From NCBI GenBank assembly GCA_051453625.1, contig JBOZIK010000001.1, forward strand, positions 272,524,207-272,583,585: 59,379 nt of DNA. Reading direction: 5' to 3'. The notes below the pieces were generated by a model that saw only the letters and a list, made by a program, of their open reading frames with translations, searched no databases and was not told the DNA's origin. The first letter of the stretch is position 1. Each line of letters opens with the position of its first letter. The stretch comes from Welwitschia mirabilis (lineage: Eukaryota; Gnetophyta; Gnetopsida; Welwitschiales). The position numbers were made by a program, and so were the translations under genes. Below are positions 46,701-57,830 of the stretch, piece after piece.

Positions 46701-49700
46701 TAATATATGCATTGAAATAATTTAAAAGGAATACTTACATATATCTTACTCATTTCCTTTAAAATTATTATTGGCTAATTATTTATATGTATTTTCTAGT
46801 TTAGCATGCTAAAATATTATCAATGGTAAAGGTTGGAAATCATACAAAGGAAAAGAGTTGGGGAAATCCCAAAGAATGGTAAAGTAGAATGGATTTTAAG
46901 AAGAAACACCAATGAGCTCTAAATCATGAAAGTTAAAGAAGGCAGTAGTGGAGATATTTTCATTGAAGGAAAAATTCTCAAACATGAAACTTTATTGATA
47001 TCAACTATAAAGACAAAGATGACAACAATTCATAAAGTATGAGTAAAATTCATTAGTAACTTTACTACTTTTTTTAATAATAATTTGCTAATAAAATTAT
47101 TGTTATTTATATTTATAAACATTGAAAATCTTTAATATATTTCTACATTATATACTATTCTAGTAAAAGAAATGCCCATTCATATACTATAAGGATTAAA
47201 CCAATAAAGAGAAAGATTACTCATATAAATAACTCCTTCATAAGAATTAATAAATAAACATTAAATATCAATATGACATGTAGAATCTTCACATAAAATA
47301 GAAAACATCCATCTTCAAAAACATGATGATGGAATTATATAAAGTAACAAAGAAAGATCATGGAATATTATCCTCATAGGAATCAATAATCATACTTATG
47401 TCATAAATTATTAGAAAGAGAGTGTAATAGAATAATATTATAGTATAATATCCTCTCCTACATGAAAATTTTAAGACTAGGATTTGGTTAATCTTAATAC
47501 CATAATTTACATAAAAATAATAGTCACACATTAAAGAAATCAAAATATTTATATGGAAAAAATTAGTTAAATAGCTAAGGAATTACAAAATTTATAATAA
47601 TATGTATTAGTTTATAAAGTTAGTATAAGTTCTGCATGGTCCTACCTATATGTAATGTTAATATGAAGAAAAAGAAGTGCATTATAAATGGAAAGGAAGA
47701 AATCAATTATGTCTCCATTATTAATGATATGAATTCAAGTCATAACCACTTATTATATCTCAACTCACATGGGTTGAAGAGATTCTTATATCAAGAATAA
47801 ATATATTACTATAAGACACATCTGCAACTAATGATCAAATAAAATATTAAGGGTACATAATAATATTTTCATAAAATAACTCAAAGATTGTGAAAGTTTT
47901 TCCCTTAAATACTACATAAATACCCATATTTATTCTAAAGAAAAGGAATCAAATTAATATATAGTATAATTTTATTATAAATAAGAAATACATCTATCAT
48001 GCTTTATGCTTTAATAAGAAGCACAATTCTTTCTATTATGATATTGAGATAGACATGCATAACTTAGATAAAATTAAAAATGATAAATATGTTAATATCT
48101 TTCATATTCTTCAAGATATAACTCTTAGTTAATATGAAAGGAACAACAAGCTGCATTATAATGGTATATTTCTAAAGAAAAATAAGTTTAACATTTTTTA
48201 GAATACATCCTTAGTTCTTACATAATATCAACAGTTTAAAAGAGAGCTTAAAGCTACAAATAACTAGCTTTCAAACTTAGATAATGATTCCTAAACAAGT
48301 ACTCTTTGATCATTAAAATAAGAGTTACTAATAAATGAGTATAATACTAGAGGTATGCTAAATTTTCAAGTTTGTTACCTATAAGTAAATGTAATCATTT
48401 TGCATCAAGAAAAAATAATTTTAATATTTATGAGTTTGTAAATAATATTCTAATACATAAAGATGGAATTTTTGGCTATCATTAAAGATTTAGCTAAGCA
48501 CTATTTATTAAGTTAAATCATTAATGAATTTAATGAATAAAAATTAATCAACCTTGAAGAGTGTTATTTTAATTTTAAATATTACATGTTTAGCATTATA
48601 ATAAGACATAGGGCATTCAACTCCATAATAGTATCTATTATAAAAAACATAATTCAACAACCATAATAGTAGACTTACATGATAAAATGAACAATTATCC
48701 ATGAAATAAACAATTATCCATCAAGTGAGTAATTACTAACTTGATGAGATATGGTAACACCCTAAGAAGCATGTTCTTATATTAGGAGAAAAATAAAAAT
48801 TTAAACTATTTGATACAAATACTCAGCTTTAAATACCTATATGATTCTTCACTCTTAATGTTATAAATTTATATTTGCTAAATCTGCATGACATCACACC
48901 TAGCGAACAACCATAGGATCTAACTAAAGCTAGAAGATATGAAATGCAAATCATCATTGATAACCTATACATTATCTCATAGTACATCTTCAATTATCAT
49001 GAAAAATCCAAAGAGTTTAGTATTATTAAGAAATTAAATATTTTGGATTACTAGAGAAGAATTTAGTGGAAATACAAAGTCTCTTCACATGTATATGATT
49101 ATTGTAGGGGGAAAAGCACTAGAAATGGAAAAACTTAAGTTGAATGATGATTTAATAATGAAAAAAGTAAAGAAATTTTTTATTTCATTACAAATGCATC
49201 AAGTAGTAGATTTTATAAGCATGAAAGACCCAATGATATACATGAAAGATATTTATTGTTTAATATGTATTTAGTTATTCAGTATGCATTAGTCATTATA
49301 ACAAATTTTTATTTGTAAGACCTTGAGGCAAACATGAATCTTCATCCATGTTAATTATGAAAGAAAGATTTAGTACACATAGATCTAGATCGAAAATACA
49401 CAACTCTATTAAATAGTATTCAAAGACACATAGCTTGTAAGCCATAAGCATGTTTAAAAAGATGAAATAGCAGAGAATTCCACAAGTAACAATGTAATAT
49501 TACTATTTTATAGTAAAAAATATATTTATATCAAACATGAAACTAGTTCATCCATTTAAGTATAACATACCATGAGAGCTAAAACCTTATAAATCAAGGT
49601 TATATAAAGATGAAAGAAATGGGAAAAAAAAAAGTATAAGACAAGAAGAAAAAATGGCATATATGTATTCAGAATATAATAATTCCACAACCATAGAGAG

Positions 49701-49980
49701 CAAATACATGTGCTTAATAAATATGTTATTGTATAATATATTTTAAAGTATGATTAAAAGGTAAATAGAAAGTTAATGTCATATGTTAACATGATTATGA
49801 AGATATCACTGATAAAGATTTTAATGTTCCAAGTATCTTAATATACAAAATATTAATGATGGATGTTATAGTAGGCCATGATATTGAAGCTATAGAAACA
49901 TGCTACATATTATAAGGGCTATTATAGGTTAAAGGTAAGAGGTCATTTGTAATAGTTAATCTATCTAAAAAGGTCTATAA
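46701..49980. other. Unassigned AT-rich sequence
   Basis: No recognisable family. A 61-codon Lys/Met-rich plus frame at 49089-49274 and a 61-codon minus frame at 47358-47543 lack any motif and are probably chance frames. The stretch may hold the leader or LTR of the copia gag that follows, but I could not define ends. Confidence 0.4.
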
Positions 49981-49989
49981 AAAGGTGAT

Positions 49990-50320
49990 TCCAAATGTGC
50001 ATCTAACAAAATAGTAGTTTAGTATCTAAATAGAGTACTGGATATGAAAGATGTATAATTGTTAAATAATGTAAAATATGATGTTTAAAATTTAAATAAA
50101 ATAGAAAATGATGCATGGAATAAAATAAATAAAAATGTAATTATTAGAGTTATTTTAAGTTTTATTTGATATTTAAAAAAATAAATATAGATGAATCACA
50201 TATTACAAGATCATTTACTAGTCCATTATTTACTTAGAGATATTAATTGTTATTTAGATAGAATAAATGAACAAATAGAGGCTAAATGGATGCTTATTAA
50301 AGATATATAAGTAACATAAT
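49990..50320 (+). pseudogene. Probable Ty1/copia gag fragment
   Basis: The plus strand gives IENDAWNKINKNVIIRVIL and, after a stop, KKINIDESHITRSF, then an eroded L-x-x-L-(Y/F) region and IEAKWMLIKDI. It resembles the W-x-x-x-(D/N)-x-x-x-x-x-x-I-x-L-x-L helix and the K-(T/I)-x-x-x-x-W segment of copia gag. The evidence is the pattern only, with at least three stops and a frame change. It ends before the truncated LTR at 50910. Confidence 0.35.
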
Positions 50321-50909
50321 CCATTGTATGATGAGCATTTTAATCAAAGAAATGTAAAGAAAGATTAACATCAAGTTCTTAGATTAACATAGTTGGAACA
50401 ATATGAAAATGATTATTAAGTATACTAAGACATATATTAAATGATGGCTTACTTCAAAAAATAAACAAGAAATTCTTAGATTACATGATCTTAATAGGAA
50501 ATCTATTTGATTCACAAACTATGAAGAAGAAAATTATGAAAAATGTATCATTCTCTTTTCTATAGTAATAGAGTAGCAAAGAATTTATTAGTGTGGGATG
50601 GAATAAATTAAATAAATAGCCTCTCTGGCCTTAGCTTGTAATACAAAAAAATTTTTCAACATGGTAATTTATCATTTGGTGATGTAATAATTTGAGAAAT
50701 AATATGTTCCACCTCTTTAGATAATAATTCAATGAATAGTAGAAATAAAAAAATTATTTCTTATTCAAGATATGAGAACAAAATTTTAAAAAAAGGTGTT
50801 CAAATAATACAAATATTCTTATGGTTATTACATCAATAAGAGTTATTACATACAAGATTAAAAAGATAATAATACATTTAGCATTATATATTAAGGTCAA
50901 AGATAATGA

Positions 50910-52157
50910 ATGTTTACATGTAAAAATTGACATTCAAACCAAGTATATTTGATTGATTTAGCATAGGCGAAGATACGAAATATTTATTTTATCATAAAAT
51001 TATGTCTTCTACCATTTTTATCATGAATTATGAAATTATGAACTTTTTCTTAACATTTTAATGTTAACTTATACCTTCTTAAAGACATGTTACAAACTAA
51101 AAAAATTCCATTAAAAAACATTAGTGCTACCATTAGGTCACTAGCACCACTCATATTTTAAGAAAGAAGTAATTTAAAGTTAAGTTCTAACACCTTTATG
51201 GGAAATACAATACATTTTACTTATGGTCTTAGTTAGATGTTAAATTAGAATTAATCATCAAATTTAACAACATGTGGCAAATGTGTAAACTAGCACATTA
51301 TAATAACATGTGTTAGTAATGAATATAATAACATGGATGACACAACAATGTTATCACCTCTTTTTCATAAGATCACAACAAATCCTCATGAAAAATACAT
51401 GATAAAATTTGTAAACTCCTAATGTGACTACCCAAAATTATAGCCATCCTTGTATTATCACCACTAACCATTATAATAAAAAGATTCATAAGCCTTCTCT
51501 AATCTATAAAAGGGCCTTAATCCTTCATTATAAAGAATATTCTAGTTGGGAAAATGTGATGGGAATACATGGAGTGTTAGGATGTTATGGCTTTCTAAGC
51601 ACCTCCCTTAGAATCACGCCCATTTTAAGGCTAGTTAAGAAGTCTGTTTTAACTTCATCTTCCTCTTTTAATGTAAGATATTTTCTTGAATTAATACAAG
51701 AATAAGTTTTTCATTCTTTAATTTCTAATGCATGTTAACATGATACTTTTAGTATTTAGGTGAGACTATTTCTTATGTTATTATAAAAGTAGTTGTTCAT
51801 TCTTTGATTTCTAACACACATTAACATGATACTTTTAATCCTCAGATGAGACGACATCATTAAGATCTTTTAAATTAAGTGAATTCTCTAAAGTGAACTA
51901 TTGGTTATAGTTGTGATCATGTTATAAATCTTAAGTATAGTTGTCTTGTTTTCTATGTTAATGATGGGCTTTGAAGAACCAAATAACTATTGAATTCATC
52001 AACACTTATTTATTAAATGATATTTTATAACCATGTCTAAGCCATTACAAATTGATGATTTAAGCTTATATTTCAAGAATTATAAGAGATCACTAGAGAA
52101 AAGATTGATTCTTAAATAAGTTAGGCTAGATATTTGGAGCATGTTCATTTTCCTACA
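50910..52157 (+). repeat. Left LTR, 5'-truncated
   Basis: Matches 58015-59325 from TGTTTACATG onward, including AAGTATATTTG, the TCTATAAAAGGGCCTTAA promoter region and GAGCATGTTC near the end. The first part present in the right LTR (57831 to about 58014) is missing, and the sequence upstream of 50910 is unrelated. The right boundary at TCCTACA is approximate. Confidence 0.85.
51505..51511 (+). promoter_or_regulatory. TATA box in left LTR
   Basis: TATAAAA in TCTATAAAAGGGCCTTAA is identical in context to 58678-58684 of the right LTR. Conservation between otherwise diverged copies and the classic form support a promoter. Confidence 0.7.
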
Positions 52158-53700
52158 CCATCAACTAAAGTTCATAAAAGTTTTCAAACTTGATTTTACA
52201 TTTTATTTGATTCTTATTATAGGATTGAAACTATTGTATTAGTCTTATTGAGTTTATCATAAATAGAATGACACTAGGTTCTTAGGTAGTTTATTTTATT
52301 AATGTTTGTCATTACTATAATAAATAAATATATCTTAGCAAATAAATTTTTAGCATTGTTAGTAAGCAACTCATCGAAACTAGTGCTTTTTTTTCCCTTT
52401 TCTTTTGAATAATTATTTCATTTTATTTTCTTTCTAATTGTTGGTACTAATCCATTTCTAATAATATCCAAACTAATCCTATTTAAGAGTTTTATTTAGT
52501 ATTTCTAATCTAATTTGAAACATATTTTCATATATAATTTTTTTGGTTGTACTTCTAACAATTTTTTTGTAGGTCACAAGTAAAATTAGGAGTTTAAAAG
52601 ATTAAATACTAATTTAAAACTCTAATTTCATGTGTTTTTAATTTTTTAAAATTTATTTCTTTTAGTAGTTAGTTTTTATTCTATTTCACTTTTGTAATTT
52701 TTGTTAAAATTTATAAAATGGAAAATATTTAGGATTTATTTTTCATAGGTTTTATTTTAAGTTTTTTATTATTTCTATTTTCTATTAAATTTTTTTATCA
52801 CCCTATAATTCTAAATATTTTGTATGGATACTACAACCTATCAACTTTTTTCAAGATGTAATTATAAAACTAACTATTGCCACTGCTTTTCTTAACTAAC
52901 ATCACTAACAATTTTTGCAAAGAATCTCATGAAAATTTAATTAAAAATTTTAAATTTAGAAACCTTTTGATCATCTAGGCCTCTACTGAAAGTTGTTTAA
53001 AACTTGAATGCCTTGGATTTGTTATGAATTAAGTTAAATAAATTGGAATTCTTTTAATAACAATATGAACTCTAACACTAAAGTTAATGAAGAAAAGATA
53101 ATTTAATCTAGAAACCAACATCATGATAATCCACAAGGAGAACAAACACTCACTTATCAACAACAAAGTCAAAATACCCAATCTAGTTTTCAACACCCTT
53201 TTAATTTACCATAGTTAAACTAAAAACTGATAGATAATCTACTTATCTATTATCTTAATCAAGAAATAGATTGACAAATTAGCTATAACAAATCATAAAA
53301 TTAATGCAACAATAACCCCCCACGTAAATATTATGTAATTATTTACAATCATAATTCTTAGGAACCCTCTTATGTATAGTCCAACTATGGATAGAAAATA
53401 GATTGGATTTTAAGATTTTCATAATTTAGTTATTATTCCACTTTTACAACTTAGAATTAGAAGATTTTTACTTACATATCAAGGAATTTAAATTTGTATT
53501 AAATATACAACCACAATTCCCTAATACTTATAATACAATTAGACTCATCCTTTTCCTATTCTCTTTGAAGAAAAAAGCTAAGTCTTAGCTCTGCATCCTT
53601 AAACCCCTCCAAATTAGAACACAAGTTGAATTAAATAAAACTTTCATTTCCAAATTTTTTCAAACCCATAAAAAATGATTTAAGATAAGAGATTATGAAT
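52158..53700 (+). other. Leader of the gag-protease element
   Basis: AT-rich, without a clear primer-binding site after the LTR. From about 53100 a Gln/Asn-rich conceptual stretch (around 'cctcacttatcaacaacaaagtc') may be the eroded N-terminal part of gag. Confidence 0.45.
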
Positions 53701-53714
53701 CATCAATAAATAAA

Positions 53715-54960
53715 ACTTTCTCCCAAGGCTTAGAGGGTTTTAAGGATTTACTTTAAAAATGCCGAAAACATGGATTTAATTCAAGTAGAGAAACTAGTTT
53801 CTTTTATGATAAATTATCAACTAGTAAAAGATAATTAGTTTAGACAATAAGTATAGATAGTTTCCTTAGTCTACCACTAGATGAAGTATAGTATTATCTT
53901 AAAACAATAGCGAAAAGCTCTATGAACTAGAAAAAACTGAGTAACCATTCTAGATTCTAGTCATCCATTAGATCCATCAGTGTTTTCAAAGATTAAAAAA
54001 CTTTTGATATAAAAAACTAAACAAATGAATTATACATAATAGTAGAACTCTTTCCACCCCATCTAAACTATTGACCTCCATACTCTAATGTCTTATCTGC
54101 CATCTATATTCTCATGAAATACCTATGTCTCCTTCTATAACCATCTTTTAAAATACTATAATTGAATAAATTAATATCATAGGATACTAATAATAGAATA
54201 CTATAGATGACCCTTATTCAAATACTTACAACCCTGAGTGGAGGAAGCATCCTAAATTTTCTTAAAGACAAAATAATTCCCATGAGTAAATCATGTCGAT
54301 CAACTAATAACAACATTTCTTTCATCATTAACTCATCAATAACCCTCACCATCTACTCCATTAGAGTAATCATTGAAAAAAATTCATAAAAAATAAAACC
54401 CGAACTAAACCTTAAGCATGAATTCTTAAGCAATACTACTACTCCTTGAAAAATATTGAATATAAGATCCAATAACATGTTGATCAACCAATAACAACAT
54501 TTCTTTCATCATCAACTCATCAATAACCCTCACCATCTACTCCATTAGAGTAATCATTGAAAAAATTCATAAAAATTAAAACCCGAACTAAACCTTAAGC
54601 ATGAATTCTTAAGCAATACTCCTCCTCCTTGAGAAATATTGAATATAAGATCCAATAACTTTAAACTCAACTTCTCTCTTTTCTAAACTAAATACAACAT
54701 GAAAAACTCCTTATGAGATCACCCCAAACCCTAAAGAAGTAAGATTCATAGAAGGATTACAATCTAATTAGATCAACAAAACTAGGCCATTCATCTTAGA
54801 AGTAGGAAAGACTTAATAAATAATTTGATTAACATGCAACTAAAGAAGAAGAAATTTTTATAAAAAAACAATAAAAAGTATGAAACATTAAAAGACCCTT
54901 TACTTATTTATTAAGAACCTCTATCCTTTTTATAATAACTTAGAGAGGAGAACTTTAAAA
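53715..54960 (+). pseudogene. Athila/Tat-type gag, broken
   Basis: At 53728-53930 one frame reads FKDLL-stop-KCRKHGFNSS, SFFYDKLSTSKR-stop-LV, then ISIDSFLSLPLDEV-stop-YYLKTIAKSSMN. This follows the capsid block of Athila/Tat elements: F..LL..CP.HG......FY.GL....K.L.....GG.F......EA...L..MA.NN..W. Four of the stops lie where Gln or Trp is usual. At 54205-54245 DPYSNTYNPEWRKHPKFS matches the PYSNTYNPGW-type motif of the same family. It is followed by a 184-bp tandem duplication, and then LNVIRQTPSY-like segments lead into the protease. Confidence 0.85.
54292..54659 (+). repeat. 184-bp tandem duplication within gag
   Basis: Unit one is 54292-54475 and unit two 54476-54659. They are almost identical, with a handful of differences, mostly T in unit one against C in unit two plus single-base indels. 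The duplication is clearly younger than the general decay of the element, because both copies carry the same frame damage. 184 is not a multiple of three. Confidence 0.95.
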
Positions 54961-54969
54961 ATAAGTAAT

Positions 54970-55568
54970 TAAAAGATTTAAAGGTTTTTAAAGAAGTTAA
55001 AATTAACATGTCACTATTAAATGTAATTAGACAAACTCCCTCTTATGAAAAAGTCCTAAAGGCTATGTAGATGATTAAGAGAAAGATGCATGTTAAAAAC
55101 AAGAAAACCCCTTTTTAGCTAGCAAATGAGTGTAATAATACTAGATCAAATACCCCCAGGCACAAAGATCCTAGTTGTCCCACAATGGCTATCACAATTG
55201 AAAATATACATCTTAGGAAAGCCTTATTAGATCTAGAAGCAAGCATAAATATTTTATTCCATTAGGTTTATAAAGAAATTGTCTTTACTGATCTTAAAAA
55301 GACTAAAATCTAATTGTAGTTAGTAAGTAACCCATCAAAATCATTATTAGAACTTGTTGAAGCCATAATTATAAAAATTAATAATTGTTACTCTCTAGTA
55401 GATGTCATTGTTTTAGAAACAAATGCAATGAAGTATAATTTAATTCTAGTTATTTTAGGTAGACCTTTTCTAGAAACATCAGATGTACTTATTAATGATG
55501 TAAATTTTCACATGAAAATTTCTTTTAGTAACTTAATAATAATTCTAAATATTTTTAATGTTGGATAA
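54970..55568 (+). pseudogene. Athila/Tat-type retroviral-like aspartic protease, broken
   Basis: The frame with codon starts at multiples of three reads KDPSCPTMAITIENIHL from 55164, RKALLDLEASINIL (55215-55260) and, after three stops, ILGRPFLETSDVLIND and MKISFSNLIIILNIF, ending at TAA 55566-55568. The pattern KDPG.PTI.CTIG....KALLDLGASVNL...ILGRPFL.TS.A.I is specific to proteases of plant Athila/Tat gypsy elements. The active-site Asp (GAT 55230-55232) is kept, but the Gly of D-x-G is Glu (GAA 55236-55238). Upstream (54970-55130) the usual connector with a TPSYEKVLKA-like block is recognisable. Confidence 0.9.
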
Positions 55569-56117
55569 TTACCAGAGAACAATAATGATGTTTATTTCAT
55601 ATATGAAATTCCTAATCTTAATTCTTCTCTTATTAAATTAAATCCTTATTCTTCTTATAATGATTTTAATGTTTTTAACTCTTCTTTTAAAGATTTATTA
55701 GAAAAGCATAAAACAATAATAGGATGGACTACATCCAATTTTAAAAAATTAGATTCTTTTGATTGCACTTATGATGTTCTTTCAAAGTTTTTACATATAT
55801 TTTTAAAGTCAATTTATGAAAATGTCATTTACATTACTTTCTTTTCAAATAATTATGATTTTGAGCCCCATAGCTATAATATTTTCAAACCTTCTTATTT
55901 TTATCCATTTGAAAAATCCCTTTATGAAAGCACTTCCCAAAGCAAAATTAATTCATTAAATTCTAAGTATGTTTTTCTCAACAATGATCATATCCATCAT
56001 CATTCATTTGAATTATTTCATACATTTAATTCATTTTTTAATGACATCATTAAGTGCATAAACTATTCACCATTCCCATTCATTCATAAATTCTTAAGAC
56101 TTGATGACCTTCATTGA
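55569..56117 (+). CDS. Open frame of 182 codons downstream of protease, unknown product
   Basis: In the same frame as the protease and directly after its stop, an uninterrupted stretch runs from LPENNNDVYFIYEIPN to KFLRLDDLH and TGA at 56115-56117. There is no ATG at its start, so it would be the tail of a Gag-Pro product read through the TAA, or a remnant. The product is rich in Asn, Ser, Phe, Tyr and His, with a segment NNDHIHHHSFEL. No RT or other motif is visible, and I do not recognise a family. No comparable uninterrupted frame occurs elsewhere in the window, where stops appear every few dozen codons at most. Its expression is doubtful. Confidence 0.5.
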   Translation, partial: LPENNNDVYFIYEIPNLNSSLIKLNPYSSYNDFNVFNSSFKDLLEKHKTIIGWTTSNFKKLDSFDCTYDVLSKFLHIFLKSIYENVIYITFFSNNYDFEPHSYNIFKPSYFYPFEKSLYESTSQSKINSLNSKYVFLNNDHIHHHSFELFHTFNSFFNDIIKCINYSPFPFIHKFLRLDDLH

Positions 56118-56493
56118 CGGTCTATAATAAATAAACCTTCAAGAAATGATTATGCTATCATTATAAGTTAAATAAAACTTAAGTTTAATTATATTTTTTA
56201 AGAAAAGACTTACTTATTTTTGAGTTATCTTGTTAAAGTTAGTATTAGTTAAGTTTTTAAATTTAAAAAATTTGGTTTAAAAAGTTAGAATATACTTTTA
56301 TGTTATATCTAATGTTTTCAATAATTTTATGGAGCAAGATTTTTTTGATTAGGCTAATGAGCCCATAACCTCTTCTATGTACATAAAACTATTGAATATG
56401 AAAAGTAGAACAAAAAGAAAATAAAATATATCTTCTCCAAAATGACATTATAATTTAATTAATTAAATTAGATTTAGTTAATTACATTAATGC

Positions 56494-56622
56494 TATGGAC
56501 AGTTACTGGTAATGTAGCTCTAATGATCTATTTATAACATGTTTAGCTATATTAGGGTTATGAACACTTGCTAACAATGTAGTACTAACTTCTTTATTAA
56601 AAACATGCTTAATCCTATTGAA
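56494..56622 (+). repeat. Diverged 65-bp tandem repeat
   Basis: TATGGACAGTTACTGGTAAT... at 56494 and TATGAACACTTGCTAACAAT... at 56559 align along about 64 bases, at roughly two-thirds identity by eye. The shared skeleton is AATGTAG.........CT.TTTAT..A.ATG.TTA..C.AT. Confidence 0.55.
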
Positions 56623-57349
56623 AAAATATGTCATAACACTTGATTCTTATTTTATTTAAATGATTGAAATAGAAAATATATGTGATTATAAGAAAGGTAA
56701 AATTTAAAAAGAAAATGTAAGATTTGGAGACACTTACATAATTGATTTATTTAAATTGAATATTTTAAAATTTACTTAATTAATTTTAGGGTTTTTACAA
56801 GTTTAATTAAAGGATATTTGTTTGTTTGGAATTGTAATCCATTTAAATTAAAATAAAATTACAAAATTTTAAATAAAAGTGGCCATTAACTTAAGTTTTC
56901 TATTTTTTGGATTTATGATTGATGTGTTTTCCATTGGATTTTATGTTTCATTTTTTCTAAATTGCATTTTTAACCATGATATTCTATGAAATATATCACA
57001 TCACAAGAAAAAAAAAGAAAGTGTATTTTCTTTGAAAATTTCTATTAATACATGCCTCAATCCTTGCTGCTACTCATCTAGACTATTGATAAGCTTGAAT
57101 GATCTAATGATCATATTGGCCCATACATCTATAACAATCTTCTTTTCCACTGGCCTTGTACGTTTTTCACTTTCTCCATGCTATAATTAAGCTTCCATAT
57201 ATCATGTAGCCTTTCTTTCTATCTCTAGCTAATGTTGTTATTATCACTACTAGTGCTGTTGTCATTCTTGTAAATCATTCATCTTGTGTCTTCTTATAGT
57301 CTTCTTATGTGTTTATTCAACCTTTACATAATTAAGGAGAATTATCCCA

Positions 57350-57395
57350 TCCTTCTCCTTCTTCTCCTTCTTCTCAACCTTCTCACTCCTCTTCT
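57350..57395 (+). repeat. CT-rich microsatellite
   Basis: Repeated CTTCTC/CTCCTT units on the plus strand (CCTTCTCCTTCTTCTCC and onward), the only long pyrimidine run in this part of the element. Confidence 0.7.
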
Positions 57396-57794
57396 TGTTT
57401 ACCTATTAAAAATTTTTACGACCACAAAAGCATAGGACTTGGGTTGATAAATTATGAGGAAAATGAAGAAAATTGCCAAGCTTTAAAAAGATATATGATT
57501 CAAGCAAAAAGAAATGGATGAAAAACTAGCATGTTTAGTCTCTCGAAGAAGATCTTTTGATTGAAAATTATGTTTTAATATGTGCATTTAAGTGTGTTTT
57601 ATTGTAGTATTTTAATAAAGTATTTGCATATTATTTTGAAGTTTTTATGTTATAAGTTTTGCTAAAGTTTTAAAGTGCTTACATCGAAGTGATATCTATC
57701 TTTATTATATGAAAACCCATTTAATGCAAATTGTCTTTTTAAAATATCTTTTGATTATTCTGAAAAGAATTATAATAAATCTCTTATCTTTTTA

Positions 57795-57830
57795 ACTTTG
57801 AGGACAAAGTTTAGTTTTTAGTAGGGAGTA
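57795..57830 (+). promoter_or_regulatory. Conserved pre-LTR hairpin motif and polypurine tract
   Basis: ACTTTGAGGACAAAGT (57795-57810) is an inverted repeat of a kind often seen just before the 3' LTR in plant gypsy elements. After a short spacer GTAGGGAGTA (57821-57830) directly precedes the LTR start TGACATCC. It is the likely plus-strand primer and fixes the boundary. Confidence 0.7.

Larger units (their letters stand above)
56118..57794 (+). other. Non-coding 3' part of the gag-protease element
   Basis: No polymerase or integrase motif can be read on the plus strand. It contains a decayed 65-bp tandem repeat (56494-56622) and a pyrimidine tract with CTTCTC units (about 57350-57395). It ends in the polypurine region. 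Confidence 0.6.

Noticed and set aside
51424-51705. 93-codon plus-strand frame over the left LTR promoter
   Set aside because: It overlaps the TATA box and leader, and the corresponding part of the right LTR is not open, so there is no sign of coding constraint.
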